Shown piece after piece: positions 1-7,816 of a stretch of DNA of 64,000 nucleotides. The notes beneath the pieces were generated by a model. It made no database searches, was not told the origin of the DNA, and worked only from the letters and a program-made list of their open reading frames with translations. The DNA lies in contig NZ_SJPT01000006.1 in the NCBI RefSeq assembly GCF_007860095.1, positions 327,194 to 391,193 on the forward strand, in the 5' to 3' direction. The first letter of the stretch is position 1, and each line of letters begins with the position of its first letter. The position numbers were made by a program, and so were the translations under genes. The DNA comes from Novipirellula galeiformis (GTDB taxonomy: Bacteria > Planctomycetota > Planctomycetia > Pirellulales > Pirellulaceae).

Positions 1-1
1 G

Positions 2-421
2 CGTCAGCAGCGACGAGCCAAACGTCGTAGTCCTACTGGACGCAATATGCTTCGCGACGCGTGGCTTGCTCCTTTGACGCTCCAGCCGAGCACGCTTTCA
101 ACCGATCCACAGACACACACTGCAGGGCTTCGCAGCAGCGATCGCGGTTTTCTGAGTCTGTCTATTGGGGACTACTTGCGTCTGTTGCGCTGGACCGCTC
201 GCCAGGGCGTCGGCGGGAAGAAAGTCCCAGCGGGGCTGGCGCGAACGCTGACCGCGCTAGGCATTGATGCGTCGATGTGGCGTGACTTGGTTTGGCACTG
301 GAAGCAGTACTTCGGTAGGTCTTCCTGTGTGAGGCGGCCTGAGTCGATGCGAGCCGATGCGGCGCGAACGAAGCACCATTGGCATCGTGGCCAAGCGAGT
401 GCATCGACTTGTTTCGTTTGA
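2..421 (+). CDS. 3' end of an IS200-like / REP-associated transposase (partial)
   Basis: The frame is open from the first bases of the window to a TGA at 419-421, so the gene probably starts upstream of the window. The segment GFLSLSIGDYLRLL followed by WTARQ, then GIDASMWRDLV and a conserved-looking FGR near the C-terminus, matches the C-terminal tail seen in planctomycete IS200-like (Y1 family, REP-associated) transposase proteins; this assignment rests on recalled family sequences. The catalytic HUH and tyrosine motifs would lie upstream and cannot be seen. The last 35 residues are low in recognisable content. It may be an intact gene cut by the window edge or a decayed remnant. Confidence 0.55.
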   Translation, partial: RQQRRAKRRSPTGRNMLRDAWLAPLTLQPSTLSTDPQTHTAGLRSSDRGFLSLSIGDYLRLLRWTARQGVGGKKVPAGLARTLTALGIDASMWRDLVWHWKQYFGRSSCVRRPESMRADAARTKHHWHRGQASASTCFV

Positions 422-863
422 TCGGTCGCGTGTTGTGGCAGCCGCGGACGTCACTGCTCCGGTGCATTCGTAGGCCGGCTTCGGCGTTTCGGCGACATGT
501 CCCTTCAGTGCAAGCGGCCCGGCGGCTGTTTTTATCACCCAACGCGAGGGTCTGGCATCCGGCGTGGCTGCAAGGAATTGAGACTCAAACCAGATTGAGG
601 CTCTATATAATGGGTGGCACCAAATGTGAAGGTGGGTGGCACCAAGTGATACACCAAGTGATAAAACTTCGAAAAGTTGATTGTCACGACCGCGCGCCCT
701 GGCGTTGGTTTTATTGTCCCTGGTAACATCAAACGTGACTGAACTGGTATGCTGGATTCACGCATCCCGCTAGAATCCAGTACCGTGTTTTCGGAATACC
801 CGCAGTCATTCTGGACATGCGTTTCGTTACCTTCTTCAAATTCGTTCGACAAACGGTAGGCAC
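422..863. other. Intergenic spacer with short direct repeats
   Basis: No convincing gene is seen. The 13-mer TGGGTGGCACCAA occurs at 611-623 and again at 633-645, and the 12-mer CACCAAGTGATA is perfectly tandem at 640-651 and 652-663. A related GGTGGGTGGC string recurs at about 47646, far away in another spacer, so this may be a dispersed family. The promoter of the 864 gene cluster presumably lies in the last 150 bases, but no clear -35/-10 pair stands out. Confidence 0.5.
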
Positions 864-1988
864 ATGGGACTCTTCGATAAGCTTCGTGGCGAACTCATCG
901 ATATTATTGAGTGGATCGATGATTCGAACCATACGCTGGTTTGGCGTTTCCCTCGCCATAACAACGAAATCAAAAACGGCGCTCAATTGATCGTGCGTCC
1001 TGGGCAAGTTGCGGTGCTTGTTCACGATGGTGAGATCGCCGATGTCTACCCGCCGGGACATTTTGAGTTAACCACTCAGAATATGCCAATCATCACGACA
1101 CTTTCCAGTTGGAAATACGGCTTCGAAAGCCCCTTCAAGGCGGAAGTCTATTTTGTTAGCACCCGACAGATCACCGATTTGAAATGGGGCACGCCCAACC
1201 CAGTCATGTTGCGTGATGCGGAGTTCGGCCCCATCCGTATACGTGGCTTTGGCACTTACTCGCTGAAGGCAGTGGAGCCAAAAGCGTTACTGCGTGAGAT
1301 CGTCGGCACCGATGGCGATTTTCAATCTGACGAGATTACGGGGATTTTGCGTTCGATGATCACATCGGCGTTCTCGGACGTGATTGGTAAATTGAATATC
1401 CCCGCGTTGGATCTTGCCTCGCGTTATTCTGAAATTGCATCAGCGATTAGAACCGCTGTTGTTGAACAAATCGATGATGAATACGGTCTGGATTGTCCTC
1501 AATTAATTGTGGTTAACATCTCACTGCCCGAAGCGGTCGAAAAGGCGCTCGACACTCGCACCAGCATGGGCGTGATCGGGGATATGAATCGCTTTCAACA
1601 ATATCAAATGGGACAAGCGATGACCGCGGCGGCAGAAAACCCTGGCGGCGGCGGTGCGGCGGAAGGAATGGGACTGGGCATGGGGTTTGCCATGGCCAGT
1701 CGGATGATGCCTCAAGCGGGCGGCGCCCCAGCGACCGCCGGTGCTGCTCCCACTGGGAGCGTTCCTCCTCCTCCGCCACCCTCCGCCGCATGGCATATCG
1801 CGGTCAATGGTGAAACGCGAGGGCCTTTTTCGATGCAGCAGATGGCTGCGGGGGTGAATAGCGGTGAAGTCAGGGCTGATTCGGTCGTCTGGACTGCGGG
1901 AATGGAAGGCTGGAAAGCAGCCTCCGACGTTCCTCAATTGGCTGTTCTATTCTCTGCGGCACCTCCGCCGCCACCGCCAGTTCCATAA
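864..1988 (+). CDS. SPFH-domain protein with C-terminal GYF_2 domain
   Basis: The 374-residue protein starts MGLFDKLRGELIDIIEW and carries the SPFH/virion-core-protein-like (YdjI type) domain over roughly residues 1-290, including LIVRPGQVAVLVHDGEI and the acidic GHFELTTQN segment. A Gly/Ala-rich and Pro-rich linker (about 250-305) leads to a GYF_2-type domain (WHIAVNGETRGPFS, WTAGMEGWK; about 305-362) and a proline-rich tail. SPFH proteins form membrane-associated scaffolds; GYF_2 domains usually bind Pro-rich partners. It is the first gene of a plus-strand run and is separated by about 170 bp from the speD-like gene, so it may be cotranscribed. No transmembrane segment or signal peptide is seen, so association with the inner membrane is an inference from the family. 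Zinc-ribbon tails found in some relatives are absent. Confidence 0.85.
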   Translation: MGLFDKLRGELIDIIEWIDDSNHTLVWRFPRHNNEIKNGAQLIVRPGQVAVLVHDGEIADVYPPGHFELTTQNMPIITTLSSWKYGFESPFKAEVYFVSTRQITDLKWGTPNPVMLRDAEFGPIRIRGFGTYSLKAVEPKALLREIVGTDGDFQSDEITGILRSMITSAFSDVIGKLNIPALDLASRYSEIASAIRTAVVEQIDDEYGLDCPQLIVVNISLPEAVEKALDTRTSMGVIGDMNRFQQYQMGQAMTAAAENPGGGGAAEGMGLGMGFAMASRMMPQAGGAPATAGAAPTGSVPPPPPPSAAWHIAVNGETRGPFSMQQMAAGVNSGEVRADSVVWTAGMEGWKAASDVPQLAVLFSAAPPPPPPVP

Positions 1989-2094
1989 GCATTACGTTTG
2001 AGTTGATGCTCTGCGTGATCGATTAACGCATGCACTGCTCCGTCGGGCTGAACCCGTTGATTGCCTTGCTATGAGGATCCGCACCACGTCGTTC

Positions 2095-2154
2095 CGCAGC
2101 ACCTTACCCCGTACCCATTCGCCCCGCGACACTTTGGACCGTGACACTTTGGCC
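2095..2154 (+). repeat. Four tandem 15-bp units before the speD-like gene
   Basis: Four successive 15-nt units are visible: CGCAGCACCTTACCC, CGTACCCATTCGCCC, CGCGACACTTTGGAC and CGTGACACTTTGGCC. The last two differ at only three positions; the first two are more degenerate. If translated from an upstream ATG at 2071 they encode RSTLP-RTHSP-RDTLD-RDTLA, which has no counterpart in SpeD proteins. The array ends 6 bp before the ATG at 2161. It is better read as a 5' leader repeat than as protein. Confidence 0.6.
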
Positions 2155-2160
2155 CACGAA

Positions 2161-2604
2161 ATGAAAACCGAAGCCTCATTCCCATTGGCTCAAGCCAGCG
2201 GAGCTTTGCCGCATTCGCTTACCGCGTCAGTGGGATCGGAATGGATTGTGGATGCTTACGGATGTGAGCCCCGTGTTTTGCAGGATTTAAAGGTGATCGC
2301 ACAGATTTGCGAAGACGCGGTCGCCTACCTGGGCTTGCAAGTGCTCGGTCAACCTCAACAACATGCGTTTCCCGGCCACGGGGGAGTTACGGCAATGTAC
2401 ATGCTTAGTGAATCGCACCTTGCATGTCATACCTATCCTGAACACCGCTTAGCCACCTTCAATCTATATTGCTGTCGTGATCGTCCGGGGTGGAATTGGC
2501 AAAAACAGCTAGAGGATCGGTTGGGATCGACTGAGGTCTTGGTTCGGCGCGTGGAGCGGGGTAACCTCGTGACACAACGTATGGCACAACGAGGCCAGGA
2601 ATGA
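2161..2604 (+). CDS. speD: S-adenosylmethionine decarboxylase proenzyme-like protein (SpeD family)
   Basis: This pyruvoyl-dependent decarboxylase family self-cleaves at a Glu-Ser bond to make its cofactor. Counting from the ATG at 2161 (148 residues, normal for the family), the cleavage pair is E84-S85 in LSESHL, the following catalytic His is H90 in CHTYPEH, and a Cys lies exactly 15 residues later at C105, matching the Ser63/His68/Cys83 spacing of the Thermotoga enzyme. All three catalytic residues are therefore present. An in-frame ATG at 2071 would add 30 residues encoded by a 15-bp tandem repeat, which I consider leader. The stop overlaps the next start (ATGA at 2601). The product would be decarboxylated AdoMet, the aminopropyl donor needed by the SpeE-like gene at 4643. 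Some SpeD homologues have changed to arginine or ornithine decarboxylases, so the substrate is not settled. Confidence 0.8.
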   Translation: MKTEASFPLAQASGALPHSLTASVGSEWIVDAYGCEPRVLQDLKVIAQICEDAVAYLGLQVLGQPQQHAFPGHGGVTAMYMLSESHLACHTYPEHRLATFNLYCCRDRPGWNWQKQLEDRLGSTEVLVRRVERGNLVTQRMAQRGQE

Positions 2605-4133
2605 AGGTTCGCAGCGCGACGTGTCCGGCTTGCGGTGGCCCTGTTGAATTCAAAACCGGTTCCTCACTTGTTACGATTTGCGACTTTTGTCAAACCGCGG
2701 TGGCGCGGGGCGACAAAGCGGTCGCCGATTTTGGCAAAGTGGCCGATGTTGGCGAGACCAATTCGGGGCTCCGCTTGGGATTATCCGGCACGTTCAACAA
2801 GAAGCACTTCTTCATTTCCGGACGCGTTCGCTATTCGCATCCCGCGGGCGGGATCTGGGACGAATGGTATTTAGTTTTCCCTGGCGAAAAGTGGGGCTGG
2901 TTGACCGAGGCTCAAGGCAAATTCTACTTGATGTTTGAACGTCGAGTGACGAGCAAATTAAGACTGCCTGAATTCGCTTCAATTTCACTTGGCAGTAGCG
3001 TGGAGCTTGGTGACCGCGAGTTTTTCGTCCGCGAGAAAGGAACTGCAAAGGCGACCTCGGCCGAAGGCGAAATCCCCTGGGCGTTTCGTCCAGGAGATGA
3101 TCACCGGTTTGTCGACCTCGATGGTGCCGCCGGGGCGTTTGCAACGCTCGAGTATGGCAAAACAACGAGTGTCTATGTTGGCAAGGAAGTCACTGTTGCG
3201 GAACTCGGAATCGACACGGGCGGAGCCGATCCGGAGAGCGAAAAACTGCGGGTCGCGGCACTTCAATTAAATTGTCCGCATTGTGCCGGGACGCTTTTGC
3301 TTCGCACTCCTGACGAAACCCAACGCGTCACGTGTCCGCATTGCCACTCACTGCTCGATGCTAGACAAGGGAAACTGTCCTATTTGCAAACGCTCAAGGC
3401 CAAGGAATTGAACCCGATTGTTCCGATTGGAACCGACGGCGTTTTTTTCAACAATCAATACACGGTCATTGGCATCATGGAGCGATTCGCACGGTACGAG
3501 GGCAAGACCTATCCGTGGACCGAGTATCTTTTACATCACCACGAACTTGGTTTTCGATGGTTGGTGGAAAACCAAAGACATTGGTCGTTTGTTGAACCCG
3601 TTTCCTACACGGGGCGGATCGGAGGGCGGCAGGTGTCTTACGATGGAAACACCTTTCGCATCTTCGATCGCGGCGTTGCCTATGTGCGTTATGTTGTCGG
3701 CGAGTTCTATTGGCGGGTAAAGGTGGGCGAAATGGTGCAAACGGCCGACTACATCGCTCCGCCGAAGATGTTGTCCATCGAAACGACGAAGATGAAATCG
3801 TCGGAGGAACGCAACGTTTCCTTGGGAACCTATCTGCGGGTCGAAGAGATTGAAGCCGCGTTTGGGATCAAGAACGTTGCTCGACCGTGGGGTGTGGGCC
3901 CGATGCAACCGGGCCCCAAGCTTGGCACCACGTTTGTGTTGACGTGGGGCAGCTTTGTGTTGTTGGTTTTTATGATCTATGCCATCAATTTCACTCGTGC
4001 CGATGGTTGGTTGACGATCTATGCAATGTTGTTTGTTTCGTTGCCACCGGCCGCGTTTCTGTTTTACGCTCATCAATTTGAAAGACAACGTTGGGCAGAA
4101 AGCGATTACAACCCGTACGCAACGGACGACTAG
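2601..4133 (+). CDS. DUF4178 protein with two zinc ribbons and C-terminal membrane anchor
   Basis: The 510-residue protein starts with a zinc ribbon (C8, C11, C27, C30: CPACGG and CDFCQT), followed by a beta-rich DUF4178 region with WDEWYLVF and WGWLTEAQGKFYL. A second ribbon (CPHCAGT, CPHCHSL, about 223-250) precedes a second DUF4178 copy with YTVIGIMERFARYEGKTY, WTEYLL and GFRWLVENQRHW. Two hydrophobic helices near 435-490 anchor the C-terminus, which ends in a polar DYNPYATDD tail. DUF4178 has no established biochemical role. It overlaps speD by 4 bp, so the two are almost certainly translated together. The duplicated DUF4178 suggests a binding scaffold that faces the cytoplasm, an inference from the ribbons and the tail anchor. 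Confidence 0.85.
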   Translation: MKVRSATCPACGGPVEFKTGSSLVTICDFCQTAVARGDKAVADFGKVADVGETNSGLRLGLSGTFNKKHFFISGRVRYSHPAGGIWDEWYLVFPGEKWGWLTEAQGKFYLMFERRVTSKLRLPEFASISLGSSVELGDREFFVREKGTAKATSAEGEIPWAFRPGDDHRFVDLDGAAGAFATLEYGKTTSVYVGKEVTVAELGIDTGGADPESEKLRVAALQLNCPHCAGTLLLRTPDETQRVTCPHCHSLLDARQGKLSYLQTLKAKELNPIVPIGTDGVFFNNQYTVIGIMERFARYEGKTYPWTEYLLHHHELGFRWLVENQRHWSFVEPVSYTGRIGGRQVSYDGNTFRIFDRGVAYVRYVVGEFYWRVKVGEMVQTADYIAPPKMLSIETTKMKSSEERNVSLGTYLRVEEIEAAFGIKNVARPWGVGPMQPGPKLGTTFVLTWGSFVLLVFMIYAINFTRADGWLTIYAMLFVSLPPAAFLFYAHQFERQRWAESDYNPYATDD

Positions 4134-4166
4134 TGCTTTAGCGTTGCCAAGGAATGAATAAATGTT

Positions 4167-4355
4167 ATGAGGAAAACGCTACTGATCATGTATATCTGTT
4201 TTGGGCTAAGCGTTTGTGTTTGGTATTCGATTGCAGCCGCAAAAGGCTGGCGGGCGCCAAACCTAGGTGTTTTTGACGGGATGGCTGCGGGCGGTGCGTC
4301 TGGCGGCGGTGGCTATGGCCGATCCTATGGTGGTTCCTGGGGAGGTGGAAAATAG
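4167..4355 (+). CDS. 62-residue membrane peptide with Gly-rich tail ending in Lys
   Basis: The protein has one N-terminal hydrophobic helix (LLIMYICFGLSVCVWYSIAA), which could be an uncleaved anchor or a signal peptide, a short polar stretch, and a tail made almost only of Gly, Ser and aromatic residues (SGGGGYGRSYGG, SWGGGK) ending in a C-terminal lysine. An AAGGA sequence lies upstream of the ATG. The stop shares one base with the GTG start of the DUF350 gene (TAGTG), and GGAGG for that gene lies inside this tail. The tight packing argues that it is a real gene. I do not recognise a named family. Position among polyamine enzymes makes it a possible substrate or assembly subunit, which is a speculation. 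Confidence 0.65.
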   Translation: MRKTLLIMYICFGLSVCVWYSIAAAKGWRAPNLGVFDGMAAGGASGGGGYGRSYGGSWGGGK

Positions 4356-4633
4356 TGTTTGGAATTGAAATGAGTACTAATTCGTTGTTGTTGATTGGCG
4401 CTGAAGCGACCGAGAGCTCGATGAGCTTGATTGGGGGACACTTGATGGCTGCGGTCGTGTTTTCGTTGGTTGGGATTCTCGTTTTCTTCGTGTCGTTACT
4501 GGCTATGGATAAACTGACTCCCTTTTCGTTGGTCCACGAAATTGTCGAAGAACATAATCAAGCCCTCGCCATCATCCTGGGCGCGATCGTGCTAGGGATT
4601 TCGGTTATTATCGCGGCCGCGATTCTAGGATAG
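4355..4633 (+). CDS. DUF350 membrane protein
   Basis: The 92-residue protein has two strong transmembrane helices: one at about 30-50 (AAVVFSLVGILVFFVS) followed by MDKLTPFSLVHEI, and one at about 70-92 (ALAIILGAIVLGISVI). The pattern of a helix, an amphipathic EIVEEHNQA loop and a small-residue helix is characteristic of DUF350 (YjfL type), here as a single unit. I chose the GTG at 4355 because GGAGG at 4341-4345 sits nine bases upstream; an ATG at 4370 is the alternative. DUF350 proteins often sit beside polyamine and PspA-type membrane-stress genes, but their activity is unknown. It follows the Gly-rich peptide with a one-base overlap and precedes the SpeE-like gene by 9 bp. Confidence 0.85.
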   Translation: MFGIEMSTNSLLLIGAEATESSMSLIGGHLMAAVVFSLVGILVFFVSLLAMDKLTPFSLVHEIVEEHNQALAIILGAIVLGISVIIAAAILG

Positions 4634-4642
4634 AAATCGCTA

Positions 4643-6166
4643 ATGAATCGCGCACCTTTGGCCCTGCTGTACCTGAACGTTCTGATCATTGCGACCTGCG
4701 GGTTGATCTACGAACTGCTCGCCGGAACGCTTGCGAGCTACTTGCTAGGAGATTCCGTCACTCAGTTTTCGTTGGTAATCGGCGTTTATTTGTCTGCACT
4801 CGGTGTCGGTTCTTGGCTATCGCAATACGTTCTAAACAAATTAGCGCGGACGTTCATCGAGGTCGAACTCGCGTTAGCGTTGATCGGTGGTTTGTCCGCT
4901 CCATTTCTGTTCGTGGCCTTTGCCTGGATTGAGTGGTTCCAGGTTTCCTTGTTTGGACTCGTCTTCGTTATCGGCACCCTGGTTGGGCTCGAATTGCCAC
5001 TGTTGATGCGGATTTTAAAAGAACACCTAGATTTCAATGACCTCGTCTCACGGGCTCTGACTTTCGATTACATCGGAGCGTTGCTCGCTTCGTTGCTGTT
5101 TCCCATCCTGTTGGTTCCTCAACTGGGATTGGTGCGGACGTCGCTCGTTTTTGGGACCCTCAACGCACTGGTCGGGCTGTGGGGAACGTATCTATTGCGG
5201 CCGATCTTAAGCGAAAAAGGACTTGCTGGATTACGTGGACGGGCGATGTTAGTGGTGGGGCTTTTGATCGTGGGAATCATCAAGGCGGAATCGTTCACCA
5301 CGATCGCAGAAGAAGCGATGCTGGCGAATCCGATCGTGTACGCTAAACAAACCCCCTATCAACGGATCGTGGTCACCCAGAATCAACGTGGTTTTCAATT
5401 ACATCTGAACGGTCATTTACAGTTTAACTCGGCAGACGAATATCGCTATCACGAAGCGCTCGTGCATCCCGCTATGTCTGCATCGGATGCTCCGAAACAT
5501 GTGCTTGTGCTGGGGGGAGGCGACGGGCTAGCGGTTCGCGAAGTCTTAAAATATTCGTCCGTGGAATCAGTGACGTTGGTCGACATTGATCCGGAGATCA
5601 CCAAGTTGGGCAAAGAATTCGGCTTGATGGTCGATTTGAATCAGCGTTCCCTGCTCGATCCTCGCGTCACGGTGATCAATCAAGATGCGTTCATCTGGGT
5701 TCGCGATTCGAGTCAGTTGTTTGACATCGCGATCATCGACTTTCCTGATCCCGGCAGTTACTCAGTCGGAAAACTGTACACGACGCGGTTTTATCAAATG
5801 CTTCGCCGTCATTTAACGGACACGGCGCGAATCAGTATTCAGTGTACGTCGCCGCTTGTCGCTCCTCAGTCTTATTGGTGTGTCATCAATACGTTAAAGG
5901 ATTCGGGGTTTGACGCGATTCCCTATTGTGCCTCGGTGCCCTCCTTTGGGGTTTGGGGGTTTGCCTATGCGACAATGTCGCCTGCGGATGGAAAGCCGAT
6001 CGAGTTAGCGGAGAGCATTGGCCCGCTTCGCTTTCTGACGCCATCGCTGCTGAAATCCATGTTTGAGTTGCCAATGGATATTCGGCCAACCGCTACTGAT
6101 CTGAATCGTTTAAACAACCAAGTGCTTGTCCGTTACTATGACAAGGAATGGAGTCAGAGCGAGTGA
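4643..6166 (+). CDS. Membrane-anchored spermidine-synthase-like aminopropyltransferase
   Basis: The 507-residue protein has an N-terminal membrane half with about seven hydrophobic helices (to about residue 220) and a C-terminal spermidine-synthase fold. The AdoMet-type nucleotide loop VLGGGDG is near residue 290, VDIDPEI near 313, and the catalytic-loop segment IIDFPDPGS near 366, followed by [12 protein letters not shown]. The DFPDP form, with Asp in the catalytic place, matches the predicted spermidine synthases with an N-terminal membrane domain (COG4262 type). Soluble SpeE enzymes move an aminopropyl group from decarboxylated AdoMet to putrescine; the membrane half suggests a membrane-bound acceptor or product instead. 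It is within a tight operon and its last 19 bases overlap the next gene. The acceptor is unknown. Confidence 0.85.
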   Translation: MNRAPLALLYLNVLIIATCGLIYELLAGTLASYLLGDSVTQFSLVIGVYLSALGVGSWLSQYVLNKLARTFIEVELALALIGGLSAPFLFVAFAWIEWFQVSLFGLVFVIGTLVGLELPLLMRILKEHLDFNDLVSRALTFDYIGALLASLLFPILLVPQLGLVRTSLVFGTLNALVGLWGTYLLRPILSEKGLAGLRGRAMLVVGLLIVGIIKAESFTTIAEEAMLANPIVYAKQTPYQRIVVTQNQRGFQLHLNGHLQFNSADEYRYHEALVHPAMSASDAPKHVLVLGGGDGLAVREVLKYSSVESVTLVDIDPEITKLGKEFGLMVDLNQRSLLDPRVTVINQDAFIWVRDSSQLFDIAIIDFPDPGSYSVGKLYTTRFYQMLRRHLTDTARISIQCTSPLVAPQSYWCVINTLKDSGFDAIPYCASVPSFGVWGFAYATMSPADGKPIELAESIGPLRFLTPSLLKSMFELPMDIRPTATDLNRLNNQVLVRYYDKEWSQSE

Positions 6167-7812
6167 GCCAATCGCCACCGATGCTAAGTCGCCGTGAGTT
6201 GATGACGTTGTTGCTCGGCACGTCGGTTGCGAACTTGGCGGGGTGCACGTCTGGCGTGTTGCCCCCCGAGGGAGAATTGCTTAGTCCTGACTTTTCTCTA
6301 GGGCATCGCATCCGCGATGGTTTTCGTCCCCACATTGAACGGGATGAATGCGAGCACTCCGCCGTGGTGATCGTGGGAGGCGGAATCGCGGGGCTTTCGG
6401 CGGCTTGGCGTTTAAAGAAGGCGGGGTTCAACGATTTTCTGTTGCTGGAAATCGATCGGGAATGCGGAGGTACATCACGCAGCGGTGCACGTGGATCGTT
6501 CGCATTTCCATGGGGAGCCCACTATGTGCCAACGCCGATGCAAGAGAATTGCGGGCTCATCACGCTGTTGAAAGAGATGGACGTGGTCATCGGTGAAACG
6601 GCAGATGGATCCCCACGCGTGGCCGAACGATTCCTCTGTCGCGATCCACATGAGCGTGTGTTTGTGGATGGGAAATGGAGCGAAGGACTTTATCCGCGTG
6701 AGAATGCCACGGAAGACGACCTCGTCCAACTCGAGAGGTTCCAAGTCGAAATTGACCGTTGGATCAACCGACGCGATGAACAAGGGCGACGAATGTTTGC
6801 GATTCCTGTCGCAAACGGCTCCGATTGCGAACAGGTCACATCACTCGACCAGATTTCGATGCTCGATTGGATGGATTCTCATGCATTCTCGTCGCCTCGT
6901 TTACAGTGGCTAGTCGATTATTCTTGCCGCGACGACTATGGATTAACGATCGATCAAACCAGTGCGTGGGCAGGCATCTTTTACTTTGCATCGCGAGCCA
7001 AATCGACAACGACCTCGTCACAGGAGGTGATGACATGGCCCGAGGGGAACGGCCGTATTGTCAAGCACTTGGTCGATTCAGTGCAGCGTCAGATTCGCCG
7101 CTCGACAGGCGTTTGCAACATTCAAGTCAACTCGTCGGCCGATCGCTCCGCCAAGGTCACCTCGTGGAATCGTGAAACCGAGAGGCCAGTAGGAGTGCAT
7201 TGCGACCAGCTGATTTTTGCGGCGCCGCAATTCATTGTTCCCTATCTGATTGAAGACTTCGATAAAATCACCGACCGCTCGGTGCAATCGTTTCAGTATG
7301 GTGCGTGGATGGTGGCCAATGTTTGGCTCCATGATCGCCCCCACGAGAATGGGATGTCGATGTGTTGGGACAATGTGATTTACCAAAGTAAGTCACTCGG
7401 TTACGTTACATCGACGCACCAATCGGGCTTGGATTACGGCGAGACCGTGATCACATGGTATTATCCGCTCACGGAGCACGAAGGGAAAATTTCGCGACAA
7501 CAATTGCTAGGTATGACGTGGGCGGATTGGGCGGAAATTGTGGTTGCGGATTTATCGCAAGCCCATGCGGATATCGGGTCCTTGATCACGCGGATGGACA
7601 TCATGCGATGGGGACACGCAATGATACAGCCACGTCCTGGATTTGTTTGGAGTCAGACGCGGCGCGACGCCGCCAAACCCATTGGCAATTTGCATTTCGC
7701 CGGCACCGATTTAAGTGGCGTGGCGTTGATGGAAGAGGCGTTTTATCACGGCGTACGGGCTGCCGAAGAAGTGCTTGCCAAGCGAGGTCAATCCTTCGAG
7801 TCGATTTTGTAG
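6148..7812 (+). CDS. Exported FAD-dependent amine-oxidase-like oxidoreductase
   Basis: The N-terminus has a twin-arginine motif (SRRELM), a short hydrophobic helix and a lipobox-like LAGC with C33, so the protein is probably a Tat substrate and possibly a lipoprotein. The dinucleotide fold follows near residue 73 ([15 protein letters not shown], then [13 protein letters not shown]), and the C-terminal FAD-binding signature [17 protein letters not shown] closes the protein, as in flavin amine oxidases and phytoene-desaturase-like enzymes. The first ATG overlaps the SpeE-like gene by 19 bp; an ATG at 6181 would still keep the RR motif. A polyamine-like product of the SpeE-type enzyme is a plausible substrate. 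The enzyme could equally be a desaturase, since the substrate pocket cannot be judged by eye. Confidence 0.8.
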   Translation: MESERVSQSPPMLSRRELMTLLLGTSVANLAGCTSGVLPPEGELLSPDFSLGHRIRDGFRPHIERDECEHSAVVIVGGGIAGLSAAWRLKKAGFNDFLLLEIDRECGGTSRSGARGSFAFPWGAHYVPTPMQENCGLITLLKEMDVVIGETADGSPRVAERFLCRDPHERVFVDGKWSEGLYPRENATEDDLVQLERFQVEIDRWINRRDEQGRRMFAIPVANGSDCEQVTSLDQISMLDWMDSHAFSSPRLQWLVDYSCRDDYGLTIDQTSAWAGIFYFASRAKSTTTSSQEVMTWPEGNGRIVKHLVDSVQRQIRRSTGVCNIQVNSSADRSAKVTSWNRETERPVGVHCDQLIFAAPQFIVPYLIEDFDKITDRSVQSFQYGAWMVANVWLHDRPHENGMSMCWDNVIYQSKSLGYVTSTHQSGLDYGETVITWYYPLTEHEGKISRQQLLGMTWADWAEIVVADLSQAHADIGSLITRMDIMRWGHAMIQPRPGFVWSQTRRDAAKPIGNLHFAGTDLSGVALMEEAFYHGVRAAEEVLAKRGQSFESIL

Positions 7813-7816
7813 TTTG

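Noticed and set aside
2071-2160. A 30-residue N-terminal extension of the SpeD-like protein from the ATG at 2071
   Set aside because: It is coded by the 15-bp tandem array, has no counterpart in SpeD proteins, and the 148-residue form from 2161 has the usual family length.
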